The notes beneath the pieces were generated by a model. That model had not been told where the DNA came from, searched no databases, and saw nothing but the letters and a program-made list of their open reading frames with translations. From NCBI GenBank assembly GCA_001766655.1, contig MJCC01000012.1:460915-524914 (forward strand): 64,000 nucleotides of DNA, read 5' to 3'. This DNA comes from Phytomonas francai (Eukaryota > Euglenozoa > Kinetoplastea > Trypanosomatida > Trypanosomatidae). The position numbers and the translations under genes are program-made. Below are positions 30,151 to 45,100 of the stretch, piece after piece (position 1 is the stretch's first letter; each line of letters opens with the position of its first letter).

Positions 30151-33100
30151 ATGTCACGCATGGGAGCTCTTGTTACTACCAAATCACTGCCGCAGTTGGA
30201 GAATGGAGAGGGCTCACCACAAAGTCATACAGCTTTTATGAATGAAAAGTCGGTTACGCTCACGCTACCTAGTGAGATTAGACCGCCATGTTTACAATGC
30301 CGCAGGTATAGTTCCAAGGTTTCTCTTTATGACACTCACAAAGAGGTCGATCAAGTATTCTCAATCGGAGAGCCGACAACTGGTGTGTCTTCGTTATCAT
30401 ACCTCGCTACCGATCCGATAGTCAAACTACCTTCATATAATATACCATTTACCTATACTAGAACATTATATCGTTCGCTATTGTTACAGGTTTCTATATT
30501 ATTCCAAAAGGGATTTAGGGCAAGTGGTCTTGTAACACGATTGCGATTCCTTCAAATATTGCTGGTATCAGTACTAATGTTGGTTATTTCGTCAATGACG
30601 GTGGAGGCGACTATGAGTTTTAATCCAACCAACGTTGTGCAGGCGTCAATGTATCAGACAATTCAGCTCAGACTCACAAGCAACCCTCTTAAAGGAGACC
30701 CTCCAATTGTTAATAATGATGAAGTTTATCTTTTTATCGACCCAGGTCCTGGTCCTGCGACGGAATGTAAGTATGATCTAGCGAGGCAGCCACAGGAGAT
30801 GGGACACTTCAAAGTTACGGATGCAGATGGTGATGGCAGCCTGGGTTATGTCGAACTGCCTATTCTTAGTAGCATGTTTTCTGAAAACTCTAGCTACGTA
30901 CTATGTTACCTTTCTCAGGGTCTAAAGCTTGCGATGATCCTTCGACGATCAAGCGACAGATCCGGTAGCACTGCGCTATTAATATGGCCCCCACTTTACA
31001 AACAGTATGATCTCTTCCCAACTAACGCAAGTGGTGGTGAGGGGATGGTTAACTTGCGTCTCTTGGAGAACGAGCTACCGAAGAACAGGCCGCACAATAA
31101 GGCGTTTCGTAAAAGCTTTACTATCTTCCTCCCATCCTGCGTCCCCAAATTGAACTGTTCGGACTTGAACGCGCTCACAATAGCCTGTGATGCCGTTGGC
31201 AGAGACTTGGAACAGAGGGGATCCGTAGATGGCGTGATTTTGATTTCTTACTTATCTCACCCCAGCGTAGCATCCGTGGCGGGAAATTTTGTTGTGCCAT
31301 ACCTGCCCAGCTCGCGTGGGTATTTCATCTGCGCACCTTACTGTCCCAATGATGCCGTCAACTGCGGCTCTCCAAACGGCTCTATGTCGTACACTGTTGT
31401 TGCAGCGGCGACTCCCGTGCTGAAGTTTAGCCCTGCAACTCCAGGGGTGTACAGCTGTGTCCCAGAGAAACCCCAGGCACGGGAGGAGGGGAGCTTAACT
31501 TTCCATGGCAATGGATTGTCTAATGTAGACAAGGTCAAGATTATTGTGCCAAGTGACGAATGCACTTCCCCATCTGCTTCGCTGATCGGCAGTATTGAGT
31601 TCAGTGATCTGGAGTATACACCTACAGAGAATAAAACTTCTATCCAATTTGTCAGGTTGGATCTTCTTGACAAAACGATCACTGGTAAGGTTTGCTACTG
31701 GCGCCACGCTTCAGGGATGTGGTCGAGTGCCTATCTTTCACAAGACAACCAAAATCCCGATTTTACTATTGATCCCCTTCAGCCTAGTCATTTTACCATT
31801 TTAACACCATCACCAGGTGTCGGGCAGACTATTACGTTGAAGTTTGTTGGAAATGGCTTGAATGGCAGCGCCGACAGAGCTTTCCTTTCCCCCATGGTTG
31901 TTTCAAAGTCATGCTCACCGATTTCAGATACCGAGGATCTGTTTGTGTGCACTATGACTGGTGCCGCCACTCCGCTTTGCAATGTGAACGTCGACCCACC
32001 GTTAAACCGTGAAATGAAACTTTTTGTTTACTACTGCAAGGTTGGGCGTGCGAATTACGCACAACTGCGTGATACTGTCAGTCTTGCGGCGAGAAATCCT
32101 ACCTATACATTGTCCTCGCTTCCGATGTATGGTGGACAGTTTATACGTATGAAGTTTACCGGAAAAGGCCTCTCTGCGAATGATGAGGTAAGGATTATAG
32201 AGTATGGCAAATCCTGCGGTAGTAGCGCTCAACCCTTTGCCAATATCAGTCTTGCTAGCCTTAGGGAAGTGAAGCCGGGAGAAGTCTACAGTTGCAGACT
32301 GGTTGGACAAGCAGATGTGTGCCTCACTGTGTGCTATCACATAGCCAACTCCGACACATGGATCGTGACCCATAGTAGTTTCAGTTCCTCTGAGTCTGTG
32401 TCTGCGTCGTGCCCAACGACCGCGCTTTACATCGCACCCTATCCAGGGCGATATAGCTTTCCGATGACAACAAAGGCAAATCCCATCACTGCGTACGAAA
32501 CGGCTCAAATGCGTATTAATAATATGAAATCATCAAGGTCCAATATTTTAGTAAGAGTAAAGGTCGTGCGCATGCCTGACAGTTGCGTTCTAAAGTTATG
32601 TAGTGGTAAGCCTGCCTGTGAGACAGAGGTTTCAGCCCATGACTTCGTTAGTAACTTCATGCATTCGAGCCTATCTGCGTATGTGATGGTTTCTGAAGTA
32701 AATACAAACTATGTTGTATGCATTTCACTTGTAGAAGGTGAGCCGTTTTTCCCTGTCTTACCTTATTGGGTTCCAGAAGCATCCGTGAATGTGAGCACGT
32801 ATGGCTTCAAGGCTATCACACGGAACCCTGAGTTGTCTTCCTATAATCCGAAAAGCTGGCACGTGGGCATGTCAACACTCGCAACTATTTTTTCTGGTGC
32901 CGGTCTGGAGTCCTCGCGCGACCGAGTGTACCCCGTAGCAACCAACACACTCCTCGGGAATCAAGTTTGCCCACCACCAAATGATACACCACCAATGATC
33001 CTTGTCCCGTCCATGCATCCTGAAAGTAGTACAACCGAAGCGGTGAATGTAACGTACGCCCGTTCCGACCTCATTACCGTAGATGTAGTGCACTTTTGCT

Positions 33101-36100
33101 ACGAATGGGGGAGTGCCTCAGACACGGGCTCCGTTGAAGGGCCGAGGCGCATGTCGTACGCCGGTTATGTTTCTCTTGGCTCTGCCATTCCTTCATCCTT
33201 CAAGCTTGCGAATGTGCCGGCGGATGGGGAGTATTACGCCACAGATTCGGTCGTGATGATTTTTCTTTCAGAGAGTAGTGGAAATAACGTGCTCTCTGTG
33301 AGTAATGATGTCGTGTATTTTTATCGCTTCGACAATTCCATGTACCCGAACCCAAACTGTTACTGCAACCCAGCTACTTGTCCCTCCTCGCTAAAGACGT
33401 CCTACAGTGATGCGATATTCACCAATGTTACGACATCTGGAGTATTGCCTGGTTCCCAGGTTAACTACACCAATTTCCATGGATTTCGAAACTATAAGGT
33501 AGATACCACTTACGTCGTCTGCTACACTGTAGGGTTCTTCGCGCATACTGACGTGTATATGGGAAGGTTTATGGTAAGGTTGGCCAACCCAATGTATTAT
33601 ACCATGCTCAAAAGGGATGAAACAGTAAATTACGCTGGTGAGGTCATTGGCATTTTGGCTTATCGTTGTCTTGATATCAGCAGCTGCAAACCTCTCACAA
33701 AAGACGACGAAATGATTCTGATACCCAACACAGTGGAGTGCGCGTCTGTATACTCTGCGGACGCGTTCGCCAATGTAGTACAGCGCATTGGTGAGCCAGT
33801 CATTGCTAGCGATAACGGGCTTACATATCTACAGCGTTTTGTTGTAAGTCAGAACGGGTCATACAGAGTCTGCTACCGCCGGTCTAGCAAACGCGCGGGG
33901 GGTTTTGCTGAGCTTGCATTCACTTCCAAATTTCTTGCTGAACCGATAAAGGTAGTGAATGCGGATCCATCATTTTTTGAGACCATCCCGGCGGCTCCCT
34001 CCGAGGGTCAGTTTCTCATCGTCAACCTTCAATGTAGTGAAGCCGAGTGCAGCAGTTGCAGTGTTCTCCGCCTGGTACAGGGTGCAAACGCATTCTGCTG
34101 GGACCTGGCGACGAAAAGCCAAACGTATATTAGTACTGATTGCATAACGACGACATCAATTCAGTTTCCAAATCAGTATATTGCGGCGGGATCTTACACC
34201 GTCTGCTACGGAGGGGGAGACATCGAGCATACGCGGCGTCTTCCAGGCACGCTGGTGGTGTCCAAGATGAACCCGTCTAGCTATGTTTCCACACCGGACT
34301 CTGAGAGAATTATCTTCACGAATCAGGTTTCAAACTTCTCCTTGCGTATTAAGGGTGATAATCTTGGAGTCTATGACGAGGCCTTTTTGTTGACCTCGAA
34401 GTTCTATTCTTGTCATGATTTGTGCACATTCAAGATCCAGGATAACAGGACCCTACAGCGGTGGCTCGCACCCAGCATCGACCCATACCCACTCGAAAAA
34501 ACAAGCGACGGAGTATCGTGGGTCGTCTCGAACTTGACCAAACGCTTTAGTGTGGGTATGCTTGATGATAATACGCTCTGTAATGGATCTGGGAGACCCT
34601 GTGAAATGAAGTTATGTTACAAACGCAAAGACACTTCCTGGGCACCCGTCCCCATCGAATCTTCGCCGCTCATACAAATTGAGCACCCCGACCCCTCTAC
34701 TGTCTTGTTTGACAGCAATATGCTGATCTCGAATATGTATGTTATGGTAACTGTATCGGGCAGTAACTTAAAAGAAGCGGATAGCCTCGTTATTAATACT
34801 GGAATTGTTTGTGATACCGGGGCGGTGGAGGCCGCCATACTTGTAGGAAAACCCTCTGTGGATGAAGCTGGCACTCAATGGCGCGGTGTCCTTCGTCTTC
34901 TCAATGGTGGGGCGGACACCTATACAGTGTGTTACACGCGGGAGTCAGGTACCACATCTGAGATTGACAATATAATATTTCCAGATTCGTCCAGTTCCAT
35001 GATTAATATCCTTCCTAGTCCGCTATACGCAGTATATAGCAAACTAAACTTTACTTCACCCTATTATGGTATCACACGATATGAGGAAATGATTATTGGG
35101 GCGTCGTTTACAGACGATGGGAGCGAGGTGGTCCCACTAACGATTGTACAACTCATATATGCAGACCCCTCTAGGGCCGAGTGTAACTACGCACCTTTCC
35201 TCAAAGACACCAACAAAACTGCACAGTTTCCAGTAGTTCAAAGCTTTACTGAAACCAGTGCCGGGTCAGGTGTATTTCAGGGCCGCCTGATGACAAGTCC
35301 AGATGTCTACATGCTTTGCATGAACACCTCGAAGGGATTGTTCCGTGTCGATAAATTCCCACCGAATCAACAGGGAAAAGCGAAAGTCGCCGTGAACTGG
35401 TTGGCAAGCTTAGGTGCGCCTACGAGTATACCGAAATATTCTATTGTCATTGGTGGCGAAAGTCCAGATTCTTACGACGTATTCCCAAATGAACCTATGA
35501 TGGGGCAGCAAATTCAGTTCAAGTTTTACGCCCCGATCACGTCCTCCACGACCAGTAAACCTTTTACATTGGAGGACACTGTACAGATCATTTATGGGGA
35601 TCTATTCGACTGTGGCTTCCGAAACACTACTATCCTTTCTGAAGGCCACGTAAAGTTGATTTCAGATACAAGCGACCGGATCACCGCCTTAGCCGAACTC
35701 GTTCTACCGGATGTCTCCAACATCAACATTGATGTGCCTTCGGCGAATGTAAATTATAGCTTAACGGTATGTTATCGCAAGAAATCCGGAACGTTTGCCA
35801 CTGTGCCGCGCCCCAAAACAACCGTGGATCACAATCTACACGTTATGGAGACGATACCAACACATTGGAGCTCGATCCCGATGCAACTGCAGGCCCGCGC
35901 TTCGGCTAACATAACGTTTCTTGGCAATAACGATACACCATGGTATTTAGGAGCACAAGACAGCGCTTTCTTGGTCCGCGCTCCCGACAAGAACAAGGGC
36001 CCGACCAACTCGGAGCTCTGTAGGACAGGTTCCCGAGTCTTGAGCTCTATGGGGTTAGAGAAGGATGGCATCAATACGATCTGGCGCGTTCCTTTAGGTA

Positions 36101-39100
36101 AGCTCAAAGAAGGAATTTATCTTGCGTGCTACATTGCCGAAAGCAACGGGGAAGCGATTTATGTCAGCTCGCCAGAGCTTCTGGTTGTATACCCGCTTCA
36201 GTCACCAACTGGCGCCTACTCGAACAACCATGCCCATAGTAATGTTCTTAATGCGTACCGTGGTGAACGTTTTTATATATTTTTTAACACATCCGAGGAG
36301 CTTCGTGTAGTCCTTAATGATGGACTCACTCCAGCATCCAAGCTTGTGGGGCGTGATGTGGTGAGCATCTCGCCGCATCGTGACTGTAGCGCTCCTCTTC
36401 AGAGCGACAGAGTCGCCGAGATCCCAGCCTCCTTCGGATACAAACCACTGGACGAGAACATGAACAGCGTGGGGGTTCCTGTCCCCTATATTCATCTTAG
36501 AGTGCGAGCGGAGTCGGGTACATACTTTGTCTGTATGCATCGCACAGGGCGGGAGCCTTGGCAGGCGTATTACACTAGCAGTCTCGTCGGAAGTGATGTT
36601 CATCCCGCAGTGCTAACCATCACCGACGCGCCTGTTACAGAATTCACAACAACTCCAGTGTCGCCTCGCGTTTTTGTTAAGCGGACAAGCGTCCATCTCT
36701 CCTTTTCTCCTGGATACACGTTAAGTAATTTTAATCAACTTTTCTTCGTTCCTTTCCGCAATGATGCGATATCAGCAGAGGATGAGATAAGCCATGATAA
36801 CTGCTATCGCCCCCCTACTCGTAGTGAGGCTGTCTCCGAGGCTGTAGTCTTGTTGAACAATAGCTTACAGGTCACCTTAACGACAATGGACTTAGAGTGG
36901 AGCTTCAGTGATACTGGAGCCTATTTACTTTGCTTCCAATTGATTGAACAACCAACCGTGGCATCGGTTTTCCCCTCTAAACTGAACGTTTTGAATCCGT
37001 CACCAATTTTCTATGAGGTGAAGCCTATTATCGCTAAAGGGTCTGCTTTCGACATGTATATCACATCGCTGGACCCCATATTTGAGAATGACAAAAACCG
37101 TATGGATATTTATATATTACCAAGTGATGCCAACATCGAGGCCCTGCCCAACTGTTTGGGAGCTAATCCACCAAGTGGGGGCGGCACAATATCGTTCACA
37201 AGCTTCAAGAACACCAACAACAGTTATGCTTCGGTGAGTCCTGTCATCAACGATTCAGGCTATTTCTTTGTTTGTTTTCTCACCTATGATCAGACAATGG
37301 CTTTCCCTGTACCCAATCATGCTGGTTATTATTCGTTCTCTGTCGGTATTACAGGAGCGCAGAAATATGAGGTTAAGCCGTCAAATCCGTACCTTGGCCA
37401 GGTTTTAAAAATCGCTATGAAGGGAAGCCTGCTGAGTGATAAAGATCACGTTAAAATAGTTTATGTTTCCCCCAAGAGGCTGACAACGTTAGTTTATCCA
37501 CAGGAGGCCACGATAGGGGAAAGCTACGAGAAAGAATGCTCAGATTCGTCGGTAAATGCAGATGCCAGTGCCCCACCGGGAGACACAGTAGGTTCTGTCG
37601 TGGAGAGCAGCAGTGGCATCTTGGGATACTACTACCCACGTGTGAATGCGACTGGAAAGTACGTGCTATGCTACCAAAGCTCACCTTTGGGTAATACATG
37701 GGGATCAGTCAACAATCCGGAGTTATTCACAGTGGGTGAGGCGCACCCATCCGGTTTTTGGCTACAGCCAGACCCCGTATACGAGACCCAGATCGTGAAG
37801 CTTATTGTGCAGGACTCAGCTGGTTTACTGCAGACCCAGGATCGGCTGAAGCTTGTAGCTAGTGAAGAAACGGACAACAGGGGGTTTAGGTGCAGCGATG
37901 ATGCTCCAGCAAGTAGCGATGTCGTTGTTATTGGGCTTCTAGACTCTGAAAGCACAAAATACGCGTTTGTCTTCCGTGTCTGTGGGAAGAGTTCGACGAG
38001 CGTAATCGTGTGCTATCAGTTAGCAGGTACCGACACATGGGCTGAGGTTCCAAGGTCTTCCCCACCCCCAAACTACGTTTTCTCACCGGTAATATTTCTA
38101 AAAGATCCTTTTGTGGGGCCTTCTCTGATTCCCAACCCTAAATATACTCCTCGCCCATATGAACCTTTTTCTTTCACATTTACAGGTTCTTCTGCTTTTG
38201 AGGAGGTAACACATGTGGGATTTTCAATGGGGTCGCTGGAGGCGTGTACACTGAATGTGTCCTATGTTATCCCATCTTTCTACGTCAAGGAATCAACCGC
38301 GAGCAACGTTTTCACTGTATCCATTAATGCCTCTGGTAGCTACACGGTGCACCTCGGGATGAGCGCAAGTATGTTGGATCCAAACATAACTAAGATGGGC
38401 AGTCTAGTTGTGGGACCTTGTGAACCGTGTGCCGTGATGCCACCCTACGCGTTCGTAGATCACGAAGTGAGTCTTACGTTCACAAGTTCACGCAAAGGCC
38501 TTTCTGAGGGTGACGCGTTACGCTTAATTCCAGGATCGCAAAATCCTTCCGATTTACCATGTGATAATCCTCAAGGTCCCTATAAATCGATGACTTTTGC
38601 TCCGACCTCAGTTGCATCTGACGGGAGCTTGACTAGCTTTACGGTTCACACTGGGAAGCTCGCAGATTCCAACAACTACCTTGGGGAGTATCATCTCTGT
38701 TACCTAAAAGGTAGCCGTAACTCTGGCGAGGGCAACTTTTCTATTATTTCTGACGATGCAGGTGTGAAAGCAGTCTTTTCCATTTATCCTCTTGATTTCG
38801 TGAAGCTAAAGAATGTTTGTCCAAATCAGGGTAGCGTGTATGCTCTTGAAACTGTCGTTTTCAATCTGACCGTTTTCGATGAACATATTTACCCTCATGC
38901 AGCATTTGGATCCGAGGATAGGTTCCAGCTTGTTCCACATGATGAGGCGTCAAAAAACACATGCGAAGATATCGATAGCGTCTTGACGCAGCAGGATTCT
39001 GGCGATTCTGGTGTCGTATTTCCAAAATTAGAATCTTACGGCATTGCATACTCTAATTGGTACGCTACCATGCCAGTCGTTCGACACAGCACATCTTACC

Positions 39101-42100
39101 TACTATGCTTCAAGTTACAGTATGATACTACATTCCGGAGTGTACAAACTACAAAATTCATAATCCACCCTGCAAACCCGTACATTCTTTACACGACTCC
39201 GAGTGTTATCTTGCCTGAATCGACCAATGCTGTAATCAATGTGGCAGGTGTCGGTTTGGCTACGGGGGATAATGCATTCCTTGTGAGCAACACGGAGTCC
39301 TGCGCAGAAACCTGCTACCACCCGCTTCATCCGGTCGAGTGGGACGGCGGCCATAAAAGGGTGACCTTCACCAAGGAGTACATCAACGACACGATGTTTC
39401 GCATTACCTTTAGCGGTGCCATACAAGAGGTTTTGACACTTGGAGTGTGTTACCGGCGGAGTGAGAATTTGCTAACTCGTGTCGGGAATGTTCATGTGGG
39501 GGAACCCAACCCAACATCATGGATGATCAATTTTGTCCCGCGACTTGGTACCCGGCCAACCATCTCGTTTACCGGCAGGGACCTTACGAAGGACGACCGT
39601 GCTATGATTGTTCGGCTTGGTGACAGATGCTATGAGGGTTTCGCCGTCGTTAATGCAGCGTTGTCCTCTATAGATAGCGAAACGCACCAAACGGCATCCT
39701 TTTATTTAGCCCTTACAGATGTTGCGAAGGGAGAATACACTGTTTGCTACCTTATTTCTACCATAGGTGCTTATGTTGAAATGAATAAAACCTTGATAGT
39801 ACTTTCGGGTGGGCCCAATGCTTTTACTACGAGCAACACACCTATGCGGTGGCGTGCTACAGTCGTGTCAATGCAACCGGATCCCGATACTGACCCATAC
39901 GACCCTCAGCTCAACGACGAAGCGTATATCGTCAACTCCGAGGGAAGCTGCTTTGATGAAGTGCATGCGACGGTGCCTTACGGTACTCCTTACGCAAAAC
40001 TCACAAATCATTTGGAACCGATGCGTATTCGGGTGGGCTTCAATACTGAGGACACATATATTGTATGCTATAAGCTCGCAGACAGTGGCTATGCACGTGT
40101 AGGCTTAAATCTAGTCATTAACCCGATCTCGAGTTCACCCAATACCGTCAACCGATTTCCGATAAACACTTACCAAGGCCAGCGGGTAACCTACAATTTT
40201 AGTGGCTACACCGAGCACGACCCTATTGAGACAGGGGATGAGGTTATGCTTGTGGGAAGGGCCCGTGGCTGCTGGGACACAGCTGAAATGGCCCCAGAAC
40301 AAATCCTAGTGAATTCCTCCCCGCTTTCCAGAATTCACAAAGGCCAGAAGCCACTTGGTGAATGGAAGGCACACATCCCCTCCCTGGGGCCTGACGTCCC
40401 AAAGGATATAAAGTTTCCGTGTGAGTACATTCTGTGCTACCGTGATGGAAGACAAGCGGAGTATGTTCCTGTCCCTGTCCCTATTTCCACACCTGTTGCC
40501 TCGCAAATTCAGGACATTCATGCCGTCGCCGACACCAATTCTGGCAGTAGCACTGAAGCCAACTCTGACGATAGCCCTGAAACCAACTCTGACGATAGCT
40601 CTGAAGCCAACTCCTACACTGAGTACGTTTTTTACGCCGCAGATCCACCCACGTATTCAACACAGCCGGCCATTGTGAGGGTCGGCATGAGCGACGTTCA
40701 TGTTTCCTTTCCCGGGGCACAGGTGGGTGATATGGCATACGCGGTGTGGTTTGAAACACTGACAGATGAGGTTTGCACCTCGAACTCGATTTTGATATCC
40801 TTGAAGGCTAGAACCTATCCACAGTACAGTCTTAATTTGCCAGGTAACCTTTCCGCTGGGGATAACCATGTGGCACTGTGCTACATAAAAGCCGGTGGCA
40901 CGGTCGCGGAGGTACCTCAGATGCCGAGTATCTCAATAGGAAACCCCAGGGGTTACAAAATGAATACACCTAAGACTTTTTCTGGGTTTCATCGAGAGTA
41001 CATCCTTTTCAGCATTTTTGGAAAAGGACTAGATGCACAGAAGGATTCGTTGGTGTTTACTGAAACTCCATGTGGTTCGGCAACTAGACCGCTTAATTCC
41101 ACGCCTGCACTGGCTCGTAAGGGTGACATGGAGACTATATCAGCTGGAGTTAGTCTTGTTGCTCAGTTCAGATCGAGTCGGGACGTATTGCATGTGTACG
41201 TGTGCTACGAGTTTGAGAACATTTGGCGTGAAGTGGGCAACCCCTTCACCCTACAGCTCGGGGATCCGTCAACTGCGCAGCTTGAGATTTATAACGGTAA
41301 CGGCTCCCCGCGTGCCGGACAGCATCTGAGCATCAAACTAGCAAGCAGCGCGTTCATCACACCGGAACAGGCTGATGTTCTTTCCGTGTCCAGCGCCACA
41401 GGAGCCGGGACATGGTGCCAAAATTTCACTCAAGATGACATTCAAGAGCCGGGTCTCATTATAGGCACCCCGCTGCTGGAAGTTCCAGTGTGGCTGCACA
41501 CAGGGACGTCGCGGCTGTGCCTGCGTATTTCAAAGGACGCCCCATGGATGGACATCGCGTCTACAGTTGATGGAGTTGGGCTGGTGGAGGTGCTCGAGGC
41601 AAATCCTTCAAGGATGGAAGTCTTTCCTAATCCACCGCGTGTCGGACAGCAGGTCACGTTGACATTCCACCTTGTGGTCCAAAGCGCAAAAGGTGACATG
41701 ATACGTATCCCTTCTCCAGGATACCAGAAATCGTGCGACACTGCAACCAGTGTGGTAGGGTTTCCGAGCATGATACCTGTGATCGTTGTGGATAAGTTCA
41801 CTACCCGGGTAACGTTGGAGGACTCAACAGATGTACTGGCGTACCGCAGTTTCAACACCACCGGGGCCTATCTTGTGTGCTACTACAGCGCTCTGGAGGC
41901 AACTTGGGGAGTTGTGGGCGGCACATTCAGTGCAGGGACGCTGAACGTGCAGGAATACGTGCCCCAGCGCTGGGTACTCGAGAGCGGGGCCCTTGTTCAG
42001 TTCCAAAACTTTACGCTTCGGTTCGACGATGAGCTAGGACAACTCCATCCCTCCGGTGGGGATCTTGTGTGGGCGGCTCCAGCTAAACAGAATTGTGGGG

Positions 42101-45100
42101 TTGATCCGCATTCCTGTGTGCAATGCATTGTGTTTGAAGTGAATACAACTGCCAGTACGCCCAAGAGTGTCGTGACGAAGCCGAAGTCATCTGGCATTGT
42201 CGATAATATGAACCTGTGCTACCTCCTCGCTGGGGCCACAGCATCTATGATGGGAAAATCGATTGACATTAGCTCTGGGCCAATTCGGTGTATCAAGGAG
42301 ACTGCCATGACAGTTGGTATGCGCCAAGTTGCCACATTTATGATTGATAATGGTATAGACGTAAATCAGGACACATGGCGTGTATCTTTCTACAAAATGA
42401 GCGCAGGGGAATGTCAGAGCCACTACGTACCAGCATTTCTGCCTGGAATGGTGGAAAGGGGTACCACCACCGCTACAAATGTTTCTTACATCGTCAACTG
42501 GCCTTTGGATCTTGTTGAAGATAGATATAGAATTTGTTACCACCATGACAACCTAGTTGCACCGGTGTGCACCTGTGAACAGATTAATTCGAAAAATGAG
42601 GAGTGCTACATCATCATGCAGACTCCTCTGGAAAAATTTTCAGTCGCTCCGGATGCGAGCTATGCTGGTCAGACCATCAGGGTTACGTTGACCCTTGCCG
42701 CTGACCGTTCTATGTACCCACCAACTGACATTAAGTTTGTTCGTTATGTGGATAAATTGACAGCATGCGATGCGAGCGCGGCCTTCAATCCAAACGGCAC
42801 TTTGAAAAAGATCAATGACACGGTTTATCAGTACGTGTTTAAGCATGACTATTTATCAGACCCAGGACGCTTCCTGGTCTGCGTATTGACGGACCTATCC
42901 ACAGATTATGTGCGTGCCGCGAAAGATTCAAAGGATGAACAAAATGATAATTTGCTGTGGATTCGTCCTTATCTCAAACTAACGACCTTTCCATCAAAGC
43001 CAGAATACCTGCGCGCGATGCAGACGCTGACCCTGAGCTTTACACACCAGTCAAAATTACCAGATGATGTTGTTAGTTTAGGGGATAGCTTTACCTTCGT
43101 ATCTGACCCTAAATATTGCGTTGAATCGTACATTAATCAGCAGGAACCAGACAAGGAGTTGCAAAAGTTTTACTTTGATGATACTGCATTTCGAAGTCTC
43201 CCAGCACCGGTCTGGAGCGCGGATAAGCAAAAATTTGAATCTGGTACGTTTCTAACCTTCAACGAAAGGGGTATTAGTACTCAGTACTTGTGCTATAAGT
43301 TGGTAGCCGGAACATGGGCTCCTGTACTTCCCGAGTTGAATATCCAGCCTGCAATGACGAACAACGACGAGTGTGCTATGCTTCTGAAAGCAGAGGGCGA
43401 GGGTGGTGGTGTTTCTGGTAGTTCTATACGCGCGATGCAGTTCATTCGCACTACTATCAAGGGTACAGCGGATTTTTCGAAGCTCTACACCAAATTTGAC
43501 GCCATTCGTATGGTGCCGCAGGATTACGCATGTGTTAATGACACCGCTGTCGTTTTTATATCATCTGAGACGTACCCCCAGCCCTCAACTAACTTTGATG
43601 TTTCTGTTGTTGCCTTTTCAGAGGAGGCAGGAGAGTATAAGGTGTGCTATCGCATTGGAGGTCCAGAAAACGACTTCGCGAACTGGAGTCCAATTTGCCA
43701 ACATATGACATTTACAGCACCAAGCCCTTCGGGTGAATTTTTAGGCTGCTTATTGGAAGGCCAGAGTCTTGATGTCACTGTTGCTCATCATGATGACATT
43801 GTCTTTAGCGCTGATGACAAGGTTCGATATGTTGCGGGTGGAGAGCACTGTCTCCACGCGAACGGCTCTTCTGCTCCTCCGTTGTCAACAATAACTCTCA
43901 ACGACAAAGCACAGTCGGTGGATGGGTTTAAACTAGGTCCTGATGCCATGGGAAAAACCAGTATACCCCTGCCTTATGCGCTCTTAGGCACTCAAACAAA
44001 CCGCTTTACTTTATGCTACCGTGACGCCGCTGGCCACGAGTTTGCGGTTCCAATCAACTATAAAGCCGAGCCAAGGGAGTGGATTTTCCTCGTGCAACCT
44101 CAGCAGCCGACCTTCATCTCAGTGAAGCCGCCGAACGCGCAGCTTGGCCAGCGACTTGTGTTAAATTTCACAGCTTCAAATGTTGCCACACCGCTGGGGT
44201 TAACTCCATATGGCCCCTTACCGGAGTTCCCTATTCCAGGCCCAGCATTCAATGGTACTTTTGATGCAGCCACATTGTTACCTTTGGAAGACGGCGTTGT
44301 GTATCGTGAGGGCCGCTGCGCGGCAGCAGCACGCAGCAAGATGCTGGAGCTCTATGGTGTCTACGGCGCTACCTCCAAGCCGCCTTATACCATTGCTGTT
44401 TATGACCCAAAGATCGGGGGAAGGCGACATATTGCTTGCTATCGCTTGGCATCATGTAAAGTAGTAGACATTGGGGAGGTGCTGAATATTTTTCCCTATA
44501 ACCCTTCAAGGACTTACATTATACCAGACAAGCCGCGGCAAGGCCAACTGTTAGAGGTACACTTCACTCGGGATGGGACTACGCCCGGCGCCAAGTTTCT
44601 CACCCCTAAGCAGGACCTTGCCACAATACAGACAGACTTGAAATCTTGCTGGTTGCTAGGTACAGACAGAGGAACCGTAGTATCTGGGACTCCTTCTGAG
44701 GTCCAGTTTGTGATGATCTTCCCCGCACAAGCACAAGCGGAGTCGAGGACGCTAACGGCGCGAGTTTGTTATCGTCTAATAAGAGAAACATGGTCCGAGG
44801 TGCCGAATGGTGTGGTTTCAGTGTTGCCGGCAAACCCAGTCGCCTTCATGACTGAGCCGGCGGTTCCTCAACAAGACAAACTAAATACGATACGCTTTAT
44901 TGGCTCGGGCCTCAGCCTCGATGACCGTGTAAAGATAATTTCACGATCGCTCTCATGCGATGAGACATCCAAGCCGCCCGCTGACTTTGTGGCGTACGAT
45001 GCTGCAATGAAGCCGCTGCATGGAACCGAAAGTGGCTGGCAGGTAAGAACCATAAGCATGGATGGCAGTGCTAGCGTGGGACTCAACATCTCGACGAACA

